DNA from: Streptomyces melanogenes
Lineage (GTDB): Bacteria > Actinomycetota > Actinomycetes > Streptomycetales > Streptomycetaceae
Assembly: GCF_014649795.1 (NCBI RefSeq)
Contig: NZ_BMTS01000005.1
Span: 124,001 to 188,000, forward strand
Direction: 5' to 3'
DNA length: 64,000 bases
Each line of letters begins with the position of its first letter. Positions within the stretch are counted from its first letter, which is position 1. Positions 1 to 13,112 of the stretch are shown piece after piece. The position numbers and the translations under genes are program-made. Under the pieces are notes generated by a model that was not told the DNA's origin, made no database searches, and was given only the letters and a program-made list of their open reading frames with translations.

Positions 1-3
1 AAT

Positions 4-1206
4 TTACGCGAAACGCGGAACGACGAGATCCCACACCACGTCGGCGAGCGCTTCCTTGGGCCCGTACGGAACCGGGGTCTCGGTCCCGTCGGCGGCCAGC
101 ACGACCGCCTCGTTCTCCTCCGAGCCGAAGGTCTTGCGCTCCCCCACCTCGTTGACGACCAGCAGGTCACAGCCCTTTCGCCGCAGTTTCTGGCGGCCGT
201 TGGCGAGCACGTCGTCGGTCTCGGCGGCGAAGCCGACGACCACCTGGCCCGGGCGCGGCCGGTCGGCGGAGAGCTCGGCGAGGATGTCGGGATTGCGGAC
301 CAGCGCGAGCGGCGCGGGCTCCTGTCCGTCCTTCTTCTTGATCTTTCCGGCGGCGTACGACTCCGGCCGGAAATCGGCCACGGCGGCCGCCATGACCACC
401 GCGTCCGCGTCCGAGGCGGCCTTCAGGACGGCCTCCCGCAGTTGAACGGCGGTGCCCACCCGGACGACGTCCACCCCGGCCGGATCGGCGAGACCGGTGT
501 TGGCCTCGATCAGCGTGACCCGGGCGCCCCGGGCCACGGCGGTGCGGGCCAGGGCGTACCCCTGCTTCCCGGAGGAACGGTTCCCCAGGTAGCGGACCGG
601 GTCCAGCGGCTCGCGCGTGCCGCCCGCGCTGACCACCACGTGGCGGCCCTCCAGGTCCCGCTCGGCGCTGCCCCGGGCCAGCACCCTGCGGCACACCTCG
701 AAGATCTCGGCGGGCTCGGGCAGCCGCCCCTTGCCGGTGTCGACGCCGGTGAGGCGGCCCACCGCGGGCTCGATGACGACCGCGCCCCGGCGGCGCAGCG
801 TCGCCACGTTCTCCTGGGTGGCGGGGTGCTCCCACATCTCGGTGTGCATCGCCGGGGCGAAGACCACCGGACATCGCGCGGTGAGCAGGGTGTTGGTGAG
901 CAGGTCGTCGGCGAGGCCGTGGGCCGCCTTGGCCAGCATGTCGGCGGTGGCGGGGGCGACCACCACGAGGTCGGCCTCCTGGCCGATCCGCACGTGCGGC
1001 ACCTCGTGGACGTCGTTCCAGACCTCGGTGGAGACCGGGTGCCCACAGAGCGCGGACCAGGTGGCCGCGCCCACGAAGTGCAGCGCCGACGCGGTCGGCA
1101 CCACGCGCGTGTCGTGCCCGGACTCGGTCAGCCGGCGCAGCAGCTCGCACGCCTTGTAGGCGGCGATCCCGCCGCTGACCCCCAGAACGACCTTCGGCTT
1201 GTCCAC
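4..1206 (-). CDS. coaBC: Bifunctional phosphopantothenoylcysteine decarboxylase / phosphopantothenate-cysteine ligase
   Basis: This enzyme performs two consecutive steps of coenzyme A synthesis in the cytoplasm: CTP-dependent ligation of cysteine to 4'-phosphopantothenate, then FMN-dependent decarboxylation. The N-terminal half is the flavoprotein (CoaC) domain, opening with the Rossmann-like GVSGGIAAYK and carrying the conserved PAMHTEMW segment. The C-terminal half is the CoaB ligase with SAGGTREPLDPVRYLGNRSSG and the KIKKK stretch. I chose the GTG at 1206 because GGGGAGA lies just upstream and homologues begin at this residue; frames open further upstream to 1251. It is the last gene of the gmk-rpoZ-coaBC run, an order usual in actinobacteria. 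It appears full length and intact. Confidence 0.95.
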   Translation of the reverse strand: MDKPKVVLGVSGGIAAYKACELLRRLTESGHDTRVVPTASALHFVGAATWSALCGHPVSTEVWNDVHEVPHVRIGQEADLVVVAPATADMLAKAAHGLADDLLTNTLLTARCPVVFAPAMHTEMWEHPATQENVATLRRRGAVVIEPAVGRLTGVDTGKGRLPEPAEIFEVCRRVLARGSAERDLEGRHVVVSAGGTREPLDPVRYLGNRSSGKQGYALARTAVARGARVTLIEANTGLADPAGVDVVRVGTAVQLREAVLKAASDADAVVMAAAVADFRPESYAAGKIKKKDGQEPAPLALVRNPDILAELSADRPRPGQVVVGFAAETDDVLANGRQKLRRKGCDLLVVNEVGERKTFGSEENEAVVLAADGTETPVPYGPKEALADVVWDLVVPRFA

Positions 1207-1247
1207 CGCGTCTCCCCGCATTCGGATACGTACTCCCCTATGACACA

Positions 1248-1282
1248 CCACAGGCCCGGCAGTCGCGCTGCCGGGCCTGTGG
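1248..1282 (-). terminator. Hairpin terminator after rpoZ
   Basis: A perfect 15-bp inverted repeat with a 5-nt loop (arms 1248-1262 and 1268-1282) lies between the rpoZ stop and the coaBC start. It has no long T run, as is common in Streptomyces. It probably terminates or attenuates rpoZ transcripts ahead of coaBC. Confidence 0.75.
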
Positions 1283-1300
1283 TCAGATGAAACGGAGGCC

Positions 1301-1573
1301 TTACTGGGCCGGGCCCTCGATGGCCTCGGAGGTCAGCAGACCCGCGTTGATCTCGCGAAGCGCGATGGAGAGCGGCTTCTCGTGGACGTGGGTGTCCACC
1401 AGCGGGCCGACGTACTCCAGCAGGCCCTCACCGAGCTGCGAGTAGTACGCGTTGATCTGGCGCGCGCGCTTGGCGGCGTAGATCACGAGGCTGTACTTCG
1501 AGTCGGTTGCTTCGAGCAGCTCATCAATCGGCGGGTTGATGATGCCCTCGGGCGTGGTGATGGAAGAGGACAC
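1301..1573 (-). CDS. rpoZ: DNA-directed RNA polymerase omega subunit
   Basis: Omega is the small subunit that binds the beta' C-terminus, helps assemble RNA polymerase and in many bacteria contributes to ppGpp sensing. The 90-residue product contains the family core: [20 protein letters not shown] followed by [11 protein letters not shown]. The GTG start at 1573 follows GGAAGG; the frame is open further upstream, but that part overlaps gmk and is not homologous. It sits 26 bp downstream of gmk, the common arrangement. The relA gene for ppGpp lies at 37.8 kb in the same window. Confidence 0.95.
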   Translation of the reverse strand: MSSSITTPEGIINPPIDELLEATDSKYSLVIYAAKRARQINAYYSQLGEGLLEYVGPLVDTHVHEKPLSIALREINAGLLTSEAIEGPAQ

Positions 1574-1599
1574 GTCTGCCTTCCGAAGGGGGATAAAGA

Positions 1600-2193
1600 T
1601 CAAGCAACTTTCATCAAGGCTAGCAGCTCGCGTGCTACGTCCTCGACGGAGGTGTTGACCAGGGTCGTATCGAACTCCGCCTCGGCGGCCAGTTCGATCT
1701 TCGCGGCGGCCAGCCGGCGCTCGATGACCTCGGGCGCCTCGGTCCCGCGGCCGGTGAGCCGGCGGACCAGCTCGTCCCAGCTCGGCGGGGCCAGGAAGAC
1801 GAGCTGGGCCTCGGGCATCGACTCGCGCACCAGCCGGGCGCCCTGGAGGTCGATCTCCAGGAGGACCGGCTCGCCGGCCTCCAGTCGGTCCAGGACGGCG
1901 CGGCGCGGCGTGCCGTAGCGGTTGCCCGCGAACTCGGCCCATTCGAGCAGCTCGCCGTTGGCGACGAGCTTGTCGAACTCCTCGTCGTCCACGAAGAAGT
2001 AGTGAACGCCGTGGCGTTCGCCGGGGCGCGGCTTGCGGGTCGTCGCCGACACCGAGAGCCAGACCTCGGGGTGAACCTTGCGCATATGAGCGACGACCGT
2101 GCTCTTGCCGACCCCGGAGGGGCCGGAGAGCACGGTCAGCCGCGGACGTGCGTCCGGGGGTACGGGGGATGACCCCCGGGGTGAAGCTGCCAT
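1600..2193 (-). CDS. gmk: Guanylate kinase
   Basis: Phosphorylates GMP (and dGMP) to the diphosphate with ATP, feeding GTP and ppGpp pools. The 197-residue protein has the Walker A motif GPSGVGKS at residues 24-31, the GMP-binding [11 protein letters not shown] region and the lid and base-binding segment around [12 protein letters not shown]. The first 20 or so residues are a non-conserved extension, as in other actinobacteria. The ATG at 2193 is the first plausible start. It follows the integration host factor gene by 38 bp and precedes rpoZ, a conserved cluster. Confidence 0.96.
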   Translation of the reverse strand: MAASPRGSSPVPPDARPRLTVLSGPSGVGKSTVVAHMRKVHPEVWLSVSATTRKPRPGERHGVHYFFVDDEEFDKLVANGELLEWAEFAGNRYGTPRRAVLDRLEAGEPVLLEIDLQGARLVRESMPEAQLVFLAPPSWDELVRRLTGRGTEAPEVIERRLAAAKIELAAEAEFDTTLVNTSVEDVARELLALMKVA

Positions 2194-2231
2194 GTAGCGA
2201 TTATTCCAGCTTCCCGGGGGTGCCCGGGACG

Positions 2232-2555
2232 TCAGGCCCCGGAGCCGCCGAACTCGCGCTCAAGGGATGCGATCTGGTTGGAGCCGAGACCCCGCACTCG
2301 GCGGCTCTCGGAGATCCCCAGCCGCTCCATGATCTGCTTGGCCCGGACCTTGCCCACGCCGGGCAGGGACTCAAGGAGGGCGGAGACCTTCATCTTGCCG
2401 ATGACGTCGTTCTCCTGGCCCTGCTTGATGACCTCGTGGAGGGAGGCGCCGGAGTGCTTGAGTCGATTCTTGACCTCGGCCCGCTCCCGGCGAGCCGCGG
2501 CGGCCTTTTCGAGCGCGGCTGCGCGCTGTTCAGGGGTAAGGGGCGGAAGAGCCAC
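2232..2555 (-). CDS. Actinobacterial integration host factor (sIHF/mIHF)
   Basis: A small basic nucleoid-associated protein of 107 residues, orthologous to S. coelicolor sIHF (SCO1480) and mycobacterial mIHF, which are unrelated to E. coli IHF. It binds and bends DNA, influences topology and affects sporulation and antibiotic production. An N-terminal basic helix ([19 protein letters not shown]) is followed by the helix-two-turn-helix (H2TH-like) core containing [19 protein letters not shown]. The GTG at 2555 is chosen because GAGGTGA lies 7 nt upstream; an earlier in-frame ATG at 2645 lacks homology. It lies directly upstream of gmk. Confidence 0.95.
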   Translation of the reverse strand: MALPPLTPEQRAAALEKAAAARRERAEVKNRLKHSGASLHEVIKQGQENDVIGKMKVSALLESLPGVGKVRAKQIMERLGISESRRVRGLGSNQIASLEREFGGSGA

Positions 2556-2602
2556 GCCTACGTCACCTCGGATGTCGAACTGTCGGATACGGACCGGTGA
2601 GG

Positions 2603-2631
2603 AACCTAGTCGCCCCACACCAGGCGAGCAA
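2603..2631 (-). promoter_or_regulatory. Candidate sigma-70-type promoter for the IHF gene
   Basis: Read on the minus strand, TTGCTC and TAGGTT are separated by exactly 17 nt, about 50 nt upstream of the GTG start. The fit to TTGACN/TANNNT is reasonable. No transcription start is known from the sequence alone. Confidence 0.4.
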
Positions 2632-2720
2632 CGAGCGACGCACAATGCCCGTTCGCTCGTCTCTGCTCTCGTCGGAGACTAGCGGCCTAGACCGCTCCAG
2701 TCAGCGAGAACAGACGAAAA

Positions 2721-2748
2721 GTCCTGGTCAGCCTCTGCCGACCAGGAC
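2721..2748 (-). terminator. Terminator downstream of pyrF
   Basis: A 9-bp inverted repeat (GTCCTGGTC / GACCAGGAC, arms 2721-2729 and 2740-2748) lies about 80 nt past the pyrF stop. On the minus strand it is followed by four T residues (complement of AAAA at 2717-2720). It would end the pyrimidine operon before the IHF promoter. Confidence 0.7.
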
Positions 2749-2830
2749 ATTCGCGACATAACACCCCGGTTTTGGGTAAGGATTGCGTCAACCTTTGGCG
2801 CGCGGACTCCGGCGAGGAGCCCGCGGACCC

Positions 2831-3721
2831 CTAGGCCGAGGCCACCGCCGTACGGATCTCGTCCGCGAAACGGGCGGCCGAATCCCGCAGTCCGGCGAGG
2901 TCGGGACCGTGACGCAGAACACCTCGGCTGACGTTCGGGACCACGTTGCGGACGGCCGCGCCGAACACCGCGGGCAGGTCCGCGGCCGTCGCGCCCTGGG
3001 CGCCGATGCCCGGAGCGAGCAGCGGCCCGTTGATGTCGAGGTCGAAGGCCGACAGATCGCCGAGCGTCGCCCCCACCACGGCGCCGAAGGAGCCCATCGG
3101 GGTCGCGTCGGCGTTCTCCTGCGCCAGGTGCGCCAGCATGGTCGCGCCGATCGTGCGGCCGTCCTCGCGCACCGCGCGCTGCACCTCCGCGCCCTCCGGG
3201 TTGGAGGTCAGGGCGAGCACGAAGAGCCCGGCGCCGCTCTCGCGGGCCAGCTCCACGGCGGGCCTGAGGGAGCCGTAGCCGAGGTAGGGCGAGACGGTGA
3301 GCGCGTCGGAGAACAGCGGCGCGTCCTTGTGCAGGAAGGTCTCGGCGTACGCGGCCATGGTGGAGCCGATGTCGCCGCGCTTGGCGTCCATCAGGACCAG
3401 CGTGCCGGCCGCGCGGGCGTCCGCGACGGTCCGCTCCAGGACCGCGATGCCGCGCGAGCCGAAGCGCTCGAAGAACGCCGCCTGCGGCTTGAAGACGGCC
3501 ACGCGCTCGGCCAGGGCCTCCACGACCGTGCGGGAGAACCGCTCCACGCCCGCCACGTCGTCGCCCAGGCCCCAGTCGGCGAGCAGCGAGGCGTGCGGGT
3601 CGATGCCGACGCAGAGCGGACCGCGCTCGTCCATGGCGTGGCGCAGCCGCGCGCCGAATGTCAGGGGCCGGCCGAAGGCCGTCGATGAGGGGTGGCGGTC
3701 GGGCGACGGGTGGGCGGTCAC
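2831..3721 (-). CDS. pyrF: Orotidine 5'-phosphate decarboxylase
   Basis: Catalyses the last step of UMP synthesis, decarboxylating OMP. The 296-residue protein belongs to the longer group of OMP decarboxylases, with CVGIDPH near the N-terminus and the catalytic LVLMDAKRGDIG motif, in which the Asp-Lys-Asp charge network is intact. It starts with GTG at 3721, overlapping the pyrD TAG stop by one base (TAGTG), so translation is likely coupled. It is the last gene of the pyr operon. Confidence 0.96.
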   Translation of the reverse strand: MTAHPSPDRHPSSTAFGRPLTFGARLRHAMDERGPLCVGIDPHASLLADWGLGDDVAGVERFSRTVVEALAERVAVFKPQAAFFERFGSRGIAVLERTVADARAAGTLVLMDAKRGDIGSTMAAYAETFLHKDAPLFSDALTVSPYLGYGSLRPAVELARESGAGLFVLALTSNPEGAEVQRAVREDGRTIGATMLAHLAQENADATPMGSFGAVVGATLGDLSAFDLDINGPLLAPGIGAQGATAADLPAVFGAAVRNVVPNVSRGVLRHGPDLAGLRDSAARFADEIRTAVASA

Positions 3722-4830
3722 TACTTCACGGCCTTTCGGGTCTCGGCGCCGACGGCCTCGGCGAGGGTGGCGTACGGGGAGGCGGCGAGCCGGGCCGCGA
3801 GGCCCTTGTGGATCGCCCGGCCCCAGAAGGGGCCCTGGTAGATGAAGGCGCTGTAGCCCTGGACCAGGGTGGCCCCGGCCAGGATCCGCTGCCAGGCGTC
3901 CTCGGCCGTCTCGATGCCGCCGACGCCCACCAGGGTGATGGAGTCGCCCACGCGCGCGTAGAGGCGGCTCAGGACCTCCAGGGAGCGCTCCTTGAGCGGG
4001 GCGCCGGACAGGCCGCCGGTCTCCTTCACCAGCGCGGGGTCCGACTTCAGGCCGAGGCCCTCGCGCGCGGTGGTGGTGTTGGTGGCGATGATGCCGTCCA
4101 GGCCGAGCTCGACGGCGAGGTCGGCGACGGCGTCGACGTCCTCGTCCGCGAGGTCCGGGGCGATCTTGACGAGCAGCGGCACCCGCCGGTCGGTGACCGT
4201 GCGGTCGGCGGCCTCGCGCACCGCGGTGAGCAGCGGCCGCAGCGACTCGGTCGCCTGGAGGTTGCGCAGCCCCGGCGTGTTCGGCGAGGACACGTTCACC
4301 ACGAGGTAGTCGGCGTGCGCGGCGAGCCGCTCGGTCGACTTCACGTAGTCGGCGGCGGCGTCCGCCTCGGCGACGACCTTCGTCTTGCCGATGTTGACGC
4401 CGACGGTCGTACGGAACACGGCCTTGCGGGCCGCGAGCCGCTCGGCGACGGCCGCCGAGCCCTCGTTGTTGAAGCCCATGCGGTTGATCAGCGCGCGGTC
4501 CTGGACCAGCCGGAACAGCCGCTTCTTGGGGTTGCCGGGCTGCGCCTCGCCGGTGACCGTGCCGATCTCGATGTGGTCGAAGCCGAGCATCGACATGCCG
4601 TCGATGGCCACGGCGTTCTTGTCGAAGCCCGCGGCGAGGCCGAACGGGCCGTGCATCCGCAGGCCGAACGCCTCGGTGCGCAGCTCCTTGTGGCGGGGGG
4701 CGAGCGCGGCCGCGACGAAGGTGCGCAGGACGGGGATCCGGGCGGCGAGGCGGATCCAGCGGAAGGCCAGGTAGTGGGCCTGCTCCGGGTCCATCCGCTT
4801 GAAGACCAGGTTGAAGAACAGCTTGTACAT
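3721..4830 (-). CDS. pyrD: Dihydroorotate dehydrogenase (quinone), class 2
   Basis: FMN enzyme oxidising dihydroorotate to orotate with quinone as electron acceptor; class 2 enzymes are membrane-associated. The 369-residue protein has the N-terminal helical extension typical of class 2 ([10 protein letters not shown], then [11 protein letters not shown]). It also has the [11 protein letters not shown] and NRMGFNN motifs, the catalytic-Ser region [14 protein letters not shown], and the KIAPDL and TNTT FMN-contacting segments. The start ATG is at 4830. It is separated from carB by a strong hairpin, so its expression may be uncoupled from the upstream genes. Confidence 0.96.
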   Translation of the reverse strand: MYKLFFNLVFKRMDPEQAHYLAFRWIRLAARIPVLRTFVAAALAPRHKELRTEAFGLRMHGPFGLAAGFDKNAVAIDGMSMLGFDHIEIGTVTGEAQPGNPKKRLFRLVQDRALINRMGFNNEGSAAVAERLAARKAVFRTTVGVNIGKTKVVAEADAAADYVKSTERLAAHADYLVVNVSSPNTPGLRNLQATESLRPLLTAVREAADRTVTDRRVPLLVKIAPDLADEDVDAVADLAVELGLDGIIATNTTTAREGLGLKSDPALVKETGGLSGAPLKERSLEVLSRLYARVGDSITLVGVGGIETAEDAWQRILAGATLVQGYSAFIYQGPFWGRAIHKGLAARLAASPYATLAEAVGAETRKAVK

Positions 4831-4847
4831 GTCGTCGTCCTCATGCG

Positions 4848-4878
4848 GAGGGGGACACCGGATTCCGGTGTCCCCCTC
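4848..4878 (-). terminator. Strong hairpin between carB and pyrD
   Basis: A perfect 14-bp GC-rich inverted repeat with a 3-nt loop (arms 4848-4861 and 4865-4878) fills most of the 57-nt gap between carB and pyrD. It looks like a terminator placed inside the operon, or else an mRNA-stabilising or processing structure. No T tract follows on the minus strand. Confidence 0.7.
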
Positions 4879-4887
4879 GGGCGGTTG

Positions 4888-8188
<3,301 letters not shown>

Positions 8189-8196
<8 letters not shown>

Positions 8197-9355
8197 GCTG
8201 GCCCTCCATGAGCTCTACGAAGCGGTCGAACAGGTAGGCGGCGTCGTGCGGGCCCGCTGCCGCCTCGGGGTGGTACTGGACGCTGAAGGCCGGCTGGTCG
8301 AGCAGCTGGAGGCCCTCCACCACGTTGTCGTTGAGGCAGACGTGGGAGACCTCGGCGCGGCCGAAGGGGGTGTCGGAGACCTTGTCGAGCGGGGCGTCGA
8401 CGGCGAATCCGTGGTTGTGCGCGGTGACCTCGACCTTGCCGGTCGTGCGGTCCTGCACGGGCTGGTTGATGCCGCGGTGGCCGTACTTCAGCTTGTACGT
8501 GCCGAAGCCGAGCGCGCGGCCCAGGATCTGGTTGCCGAAGCAGATGCCGAACAGCGGGGTCTTGCGCTCCAGGACGGCCTTCATCACGGAGACCGGGCCG
8601 TCGGCGGTGGACGGGTCGCCCGGGCCGTTGGAGAAGAACACGCCGTCCGGGTTGACCGCGTAGACGTCCTCGGCCGTGGCGGTCGCGGGCAGTACGTGCA
8701 CCTCGATGCCGCGCTCGGCCATCCGGTGCGGGGTCATGCCCTTGATGCCGAGGTCGACGGCGGCCACGGTGAACTTCGCGGAACCCACCGGGACGGCTTC
8801 GCCGTCGGGGCCGATCGCGGGGACGACGTACGTCTCCTTGGTGGCGACCTCGGCGGAGAGGTCGGCGCCCGACATCTCGGGGGCCTGGCGGACCTCGGCG
8901 AGCATGGTGCCCGCGTCGGGCAGCGCGTTGCCGGAGAAGATGCCGACGCGCATCGCGCCCCGCTCGCGCAGATGGCGGGTGAGCGCGCGGGTGTCGATCC
9001 CGGAGATGCCGACGACGCCCTGCTTGCGCAGCTCCTCGTCCAGCGAGCGCCGCGAGCGCCAGTTGGAGGGCACGCGCGCGGGGTCGCGCACGACGTAGCC
9101 GGCGACCCAGATCCGCTGCGACTCGGGGTCCTCGTCGTTGACGCCGGTGTTGCCGACGTGCGGCGCGGTCATCACGACGACCTGGCGGTGGTACGACGGG
9201 TCGGTGAGGGTCTCCTGGTAGCCGGTCATGCCGGTGGAGAACACGGCCTCGCCGAAGGTCACCCCCACGGCCCCGTAGGCGCGGCCGTGGAACGTACGGC
9301 CGTCCTCCAGGACGAGTACTGCGGGAGCCTTGGCTCCTCTGGTGGAGGTCGTCAT
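8189..9355 (-). CDS. carA: Carbamoyl-phosphate synthase small (glutaminase) subunit
   Basis: Hydrolyses glutamine and passes ammonia to CarB. The 388-residue protein has the CarA-specific N-terminal domain ([15 protein letters not shown], then [17 protein letters not shown]). A C-terminal class I glutamine amidotransferase domain follows, with the nucleophile in [13 protein letters not shown] and the His-Glu pair in SVQYHPEA. I chose the ATG at 9355, which overlaps the stop of the preceding membrane-protein gene as ATGA. The frame is open much further upstream, but that region encodes the other gene. carA and carB overlap by 8 nt. Confidence 0.97.
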
Positions 9356-9942
9356 CGTGCGGCGCCTTCCGTCGTGGTGGTGGGGTGGTTCATGGAGTTG
9401 ATGGCCTCGATCCAGGCGGCGTGCTCGGACGCCCGGTCGGAGCGGAAGCCGGAGTCGATCAGCTTGTCGCCGTGGGCCCAGGTGACGACCAGCAGGCCGC
9501 CCTCCGGGAGGACCTTTCCGGCGATCGCCTTCTCGGTCCGGGCCTCGCGCAGCGCGGCGGCCGGGATGAAGAAGTCGTTCGCCCCGGGGCGTACGACGTT
9601 CACTCCCTCGGCCGTCAGGGTGAGCTCGGCCTTGCTGCGGACGCCCAGACCGTGCGCGACGATCCGGTCGAGCCACTGCCCGGCCGTGGTGGAGCCGTGG
9701 TAGCGGCCGCTCATGCTCAGTGTCGCCGGGCCGGTCGCCTTGGGCACGGCGGGCAGCTCCGGCAGGTCCGACTGGAGGGTGCCGCGCCACTTCCAGCCCT
9801 GGCGCATCAGCCAGTACACGAAGCCGATGAAGATCAGCACGCCGACGACCCAGGCGATCCGGGCCCCCCAGTGCGTCACCTCGGCCGACTTCTGCTCGGC
9901 GGCCAGCGTCTGTACGCCGAGATTGAAGAGTGCAGGTGTCAT
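9352..9942 (-). CDS. Membrane protein of the pyrimidine operon
   Basis: A 196-residue protein of unknown function. One clear transmembrane helix lies near the N-terminus (about residues 29-46, [16 protein letters not shown]), followed by a basic cytoplasmic segment. A soluble domain of about 120 residues follows, rich in beta strands, with features resembling a PH-like fold ([30 protein letters not shown]). It is fused into the operon by ATGA overlaps at both ends: with pyrC upstream and carA downstream. Mycobacteria have a comparable small membrane/export protein (Rv1382) at the same place, so the link to pyrimidine synthesis is old. The function is not known to me. Confidence 0.88.
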   Translation of the reverse strand: MTPALFNLGVQTLAAEQKSAEVTHWGARIAWVVGVLIFIGFVYWLMRQGWKWRGTLQSDLPELPAVPKATGPATLSMSGRYHGSTTAGQWLDRIVAHGLGVRSKAELTLTAEGVNVVRPGANDFFIPAAALREARTEKAIAGKVLPEGGLLVVTWAHGDKLIDSGFRSDRASEHAAWIEAINSMNHPTTTTEGAAR

Positions 9943-11225
9943 GCCAGCTTCCCGTCCACGACCGTCGCCCTGCCCCGCAGGAAGGTGTGGGTGACGCGAC
10001 CCGGCAGCTCACGGCCCTCGTACGGGGTGTTGCGGCTGCGGGAGGCGAAGCCCGCGGGGTTCACGGGACCACGGTATGCCGGATCCACCAGGGTCAGGTT
10101 GGCGGGCTCGCCTGCCGAGACGGGGCGGCCGTGGTCCTCGGCGCCGCCGATCCTGGCGGGCTTGACGGACATCCGGTCGGCGACGTCGGCCCAGTTCATC
10201 AGGCCGGAGTCGACCATCGTGTGCTGGACGACGGAGAGCGCGGTCTCCAGGCCCACCATGCCCATGGCGGCCGCGGCCCACTCGCAGTCCTTGTCCTCGT
10301 GCGGGTGCGGGGCGTGGTCGGTGGCGACGATGTCGATCGTGCCGTCCGCGAGCGCCTCGCGCAGCGCCAGCACGTCGGCCTCGGTGCGCAGCGGCGGGTT
10401 CACCTTGTAGACCGGGTTGTACGAGCGGACCAGCTCGTCGGTGAGGAGCAGGTGGTGCGGGGTGACCTCGGCGGTGACGTCGATGCCGCGCGACTTGGCC
10501 CAGCGGACGATCTCGACCGAGCCGGCCGTGGAGAGGTGGCAGATGTGCACCCGGGAGCCGACGTGCTCGGCGAGCAGCACGTCGCGCGCGATGATCGACT
10601 CCTCCGCGACGGCCGGCCAGCCGCCGAGGCCGAGCTCGGCCGAGACGACGCCCTCGTTCATCTGGGCGCCCTCGGTCAGACGAGGCTCCTGGGCGTGCTG
10701 GGCGACGACGCCGCCGAAGGCCTTCACGTACTCCAGGGCGCGGCGCATGATCACCGCGTCGTCGACGCACTTGCCGTCGTCGGAGAAGACGGTGACGCCC
10801 GCGGCCGAGTCGTGCATCGCGCCGAGCTCGGCGAGCTGCTTGCCCTCCAGGCCGACGGTGACGGCGCCGATGGGCTGCACGTCGCAGTAGCCGTGCTCGC
10901 GGCCCAGGCGCCAGACCTGCTCGACGACGCCCGCGGTGTCGGCGACCGGGAAGGTGTTGGCCATGGCGAACACCGAGGTGTAGCCGCCGCGCGCGGCGGC
11001 CCGGGTGCCGGTCAGGACGGTCTCGGAGTCCTCGCGGCCCGGCTCGCGCAGATGGGTGTGCAGGTCGACCAGGCCGGGGAGCAGGATCTGCCCGTCGGCC
11101 TCGATCACCTGGGCGCCCTCGGCGGAGAGCCCGGTGCCGACGGCCGCGACCGTCTCGCCGTCGATCAGGACGTCCTGGACCTCGCCGCCCAGCACCTTCG
11201 CACCACGGATGAGGATCTTACTCAT
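9939..11225 (-). CDS. pyrC: Dihydroorotase
   Basis: Zinc amidohydrolase that cyclises carbamoyl-aspartate to dihydroorotate. The 428-residue protein is of the long (class I) type. It has the metal ligands in [10 protein letters not shown] near residue 59, conserved His in AQHAQEP and ICHLST, and the catalytic Asp in [11 protein letters not shown]. The ATG at 11225 lies 2 nt after the pyrB stop. Its 3' end overlaps the membrane-protein gene by 4 nt. Confidence 0.97.
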   Translation of the reverse strand: MSKILIRGAKVLGGEVQDVLIDGETVAAVGTGLSAEGAQVIEADGQILLPGLVDLHTHLREPGREDSETVLTGTRAAARGGYTSVFAMANTFPVADTAGVVEQVWRLGREHGYCDVQPIGAVTVGLEGKQLAELGAMHDSAAGVTVFSDDGKCVDDAVIMRRALEYVKAFGGVVAQHAQEPRLTEGAQMNEGVVSAELGLGGWPAVAEESIIARDVLLAEHVGSRVHICHLSTAGSVEIVRWAKSRGIDVTAEVTPHHLLLTDELVRSYNPVYKVNPPLRTEADVLALREALADGTIDIVATDHAPHPHEDKDCEWAAAAMGMVGLETALSVVQHTMVDSGLMNWADVADRMSVKPARIGGAEDHGRPVSAGEPANLTLVDPAYRGPVNPAGFASRSRNTPYEGRELPGRVTHTFLRGRATVVDGKLA

Positions 11226-11227
11226 GA

Positions 11228-12214
11228 TTACTTGGTCTCCGAATCGACGGGGCGGGCGTGGCTGACGGCGGGCTCGTTGCCGCCCAGGAGCAGGTAGAGG
11301 ACCGCCATCCGGGTGTGGACGCCGTTGGCGACCTGCTCGATGACGGTGCAGCGGTCGGAGTCGGCGACCTCGGCGGTGATCTCCATGCCCCGGACCATCG
11401 GGCCGGGGTGCATCACGATGCCGTGCTCGGGCATCCGCGCCATCCGCTCGCCGTCCAGGCCGTAGCGGCGCGAGTACTCGCGCTCGGTCGGGAAGAAGGC
11501 GGCGTTCATCCGCTCGCGCTGCACACGCAGCATCATCACCGCGTCGGACTTCGGCAGCACGCTGTCGAGGTCGTAGGAGACGTCGCAGGTCCAGTGGTCG
11601 ACGCCGACCGGCAGCAGGGTGGGCGGGGCCACCAGGGTGACCTCGGCGCCCAGGGTGTGCAGCAGGTCCACGTTGGAGCGGGCGACCCGGCTGTGCAGCA
11701 CGTCGCCGACGATGGTGATCCGCTTGCCCGCCAGGTCCTGGCCGAGCCCGGCGTCCCGGCCGACCAGGCGGCGGCGCATGGTGAAGGCGTCGAGCAGGGC
11801 CTGGGTGGGGTGCTGGTGGGTGCCGTCGCCGGCGTTGATGACGGCCGCGTCGATCCAGTCGGAGGTGGCGAGCCGGTAGGGCGCGCCGGAGGCGCCGTGC
11901 CGGATGACGACGGCGTCCACGCCCATCGCTTCCAGGGTCTGGGCGGTGTCCTTCAGGGACTCGCCCTTGGACACGCTCGATCCCTTGGCGGTGAAGTTGA
12001 TGACGTCGGCCGACAGGCGCTTCTCGGCGGCCTCGAAGGAGATCCGGGTGCGCGTCGAGTCCTCGAAGAAGAGGTTGACGACGGTACGGCCGCGCAGGGT
12101 GGGCAGCTTCTTGATCGGCCGGTCGGCGACCCGGGCCATCTCTTCGGCGGTGTCGAGGATGAGCACGGCATCGTCGCGGGTGAGGTCGGCGGCCGAGATG
12201 AGGTGACGCTTCAT
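11228..12214 (-). CDS. pyrB: Aspartate carbamoyltransferase catalytic subunit
   Basis: Condenses carbamoyl phosphate with aspartate to form carbamoyl-aspartate. The 328-residue protein carries the carbamoyl-phosphate loop DSTRTR, the [10 protein letters not shown] loop, [11 protein letters not shown] and the MHPGPMVRG aspartate-binding segment. The ATG at 12214 is preceded by GGAGAAG. No pyrI regulatory gene is present, as expected for actinobacteria, where control is through PyrR. A 94-nt leader with competing hairpins separates it from pyrR. Confidence 0.97.
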   Translation of the reverse strand: MKRHLISAADLTRDDAVLILDTAEEMARVADRPIKKLPTLRGRTVVNLFFEDSTRTRISFEAAEKRLSADVINFTAKGSSVSKGESLKDTAQTLEAMGVDAVVIRHGASGAPYRLATSDWIDAAVINAGDGTHQHPTQALLDAFTMRRRLVGRDAGLGQDLAGKRITIVGDVLHSRVARSNVDLLHTLGAEVTLVAPPTLLPVGVDHWTCDVSYDLDSVLPKSDAVMMLRVQRERMNAAFFPTEREYSRRYGLDGERMARMPEHGIVMHPGPMVRGMEITAEVADSDRCTVIEQVANGVHTRMAVLYLLLGGNEPAVSHARPVDSETK

Positions 12215-12267
12215 CTGGTTTCTTCTCCAGGAGGGTGGAGGTTCGGGCGTGCGGGCGCGCAGAAGTG

Positions 12268-12301
12268 CCGCACGGGCCGGTACGACCCGTGCTCCGTGCG
12301 G
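12268..12301 (-). promoter_or_regulatory. Overlapping alternative hairpins in the pyrB leader
   Basis: Between pyrR and pyrB, CCGCACGG (12268-12275) can pair with CCGTGCGG (12294-12301). GCACGGG (12270-12276) can instead pair with CCCGTGC (12286-12292). The two stems share bases and so exclude each other, the architecture of an attenuator or switch. No T run follows, so this may be only an intercistronic terminator or a chance structure. Confidence 0.4.
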
Positions 12302-12308
12302 AGGTGGC

Positions 12309-12922
<614 letters not shown>

Positions 12923-12949
12923 TTAAAGGACGTCGGAATTACTCCGTCC

Positions 12950-12978
12950 ACGGTACCAGGGCCTTTGCCCGTCTTCAC
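12950..12978 (-). promoter_or_regulatory. Candidate pyr operon promoter
   Basis: On the minus strand GTGAAG and TACCGT are 17 nt apart, upstream of the PyrR motif and pyrR. The match to the sigma-HrdB consensus is partial. Confidence 0.35.
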
Positions 12979-13022
12979 ACGGGGTCGTCACCCGTCTGGG
13001 GTGGGGGTATGGACCATTCGGC

Positions 13023-13065
13023 TTGACGCGGGCAAGTAACGCTGCGTAACCTCACAGTGAGTTAC
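13023..13065 (+). promoter_or_regulatory. bldD promoter and BldD operator
   Basis: A -35 box TTGACG (13023-13028) and -10 box TAACCT (13047-13052) are spaced 18 nt apart. TAACGCTGCGTAA (13037-13049) fits the published BldD consensus TnACnC(A/T)GnGTnA at every fixed position and overlaps the -10. It is immediately followed by a near-palindrome (GTAACCTCAC / GTGAGTTAC, 13046-13065). This arrangement fits direct repression of bldD by its own product. Confidence 0.75.
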
Positions 13066-13112
13066 CAGCCACGCGGCGGAGCCGCACGTTGTCACAGCGT
13101 CCGGGGAGCTAT

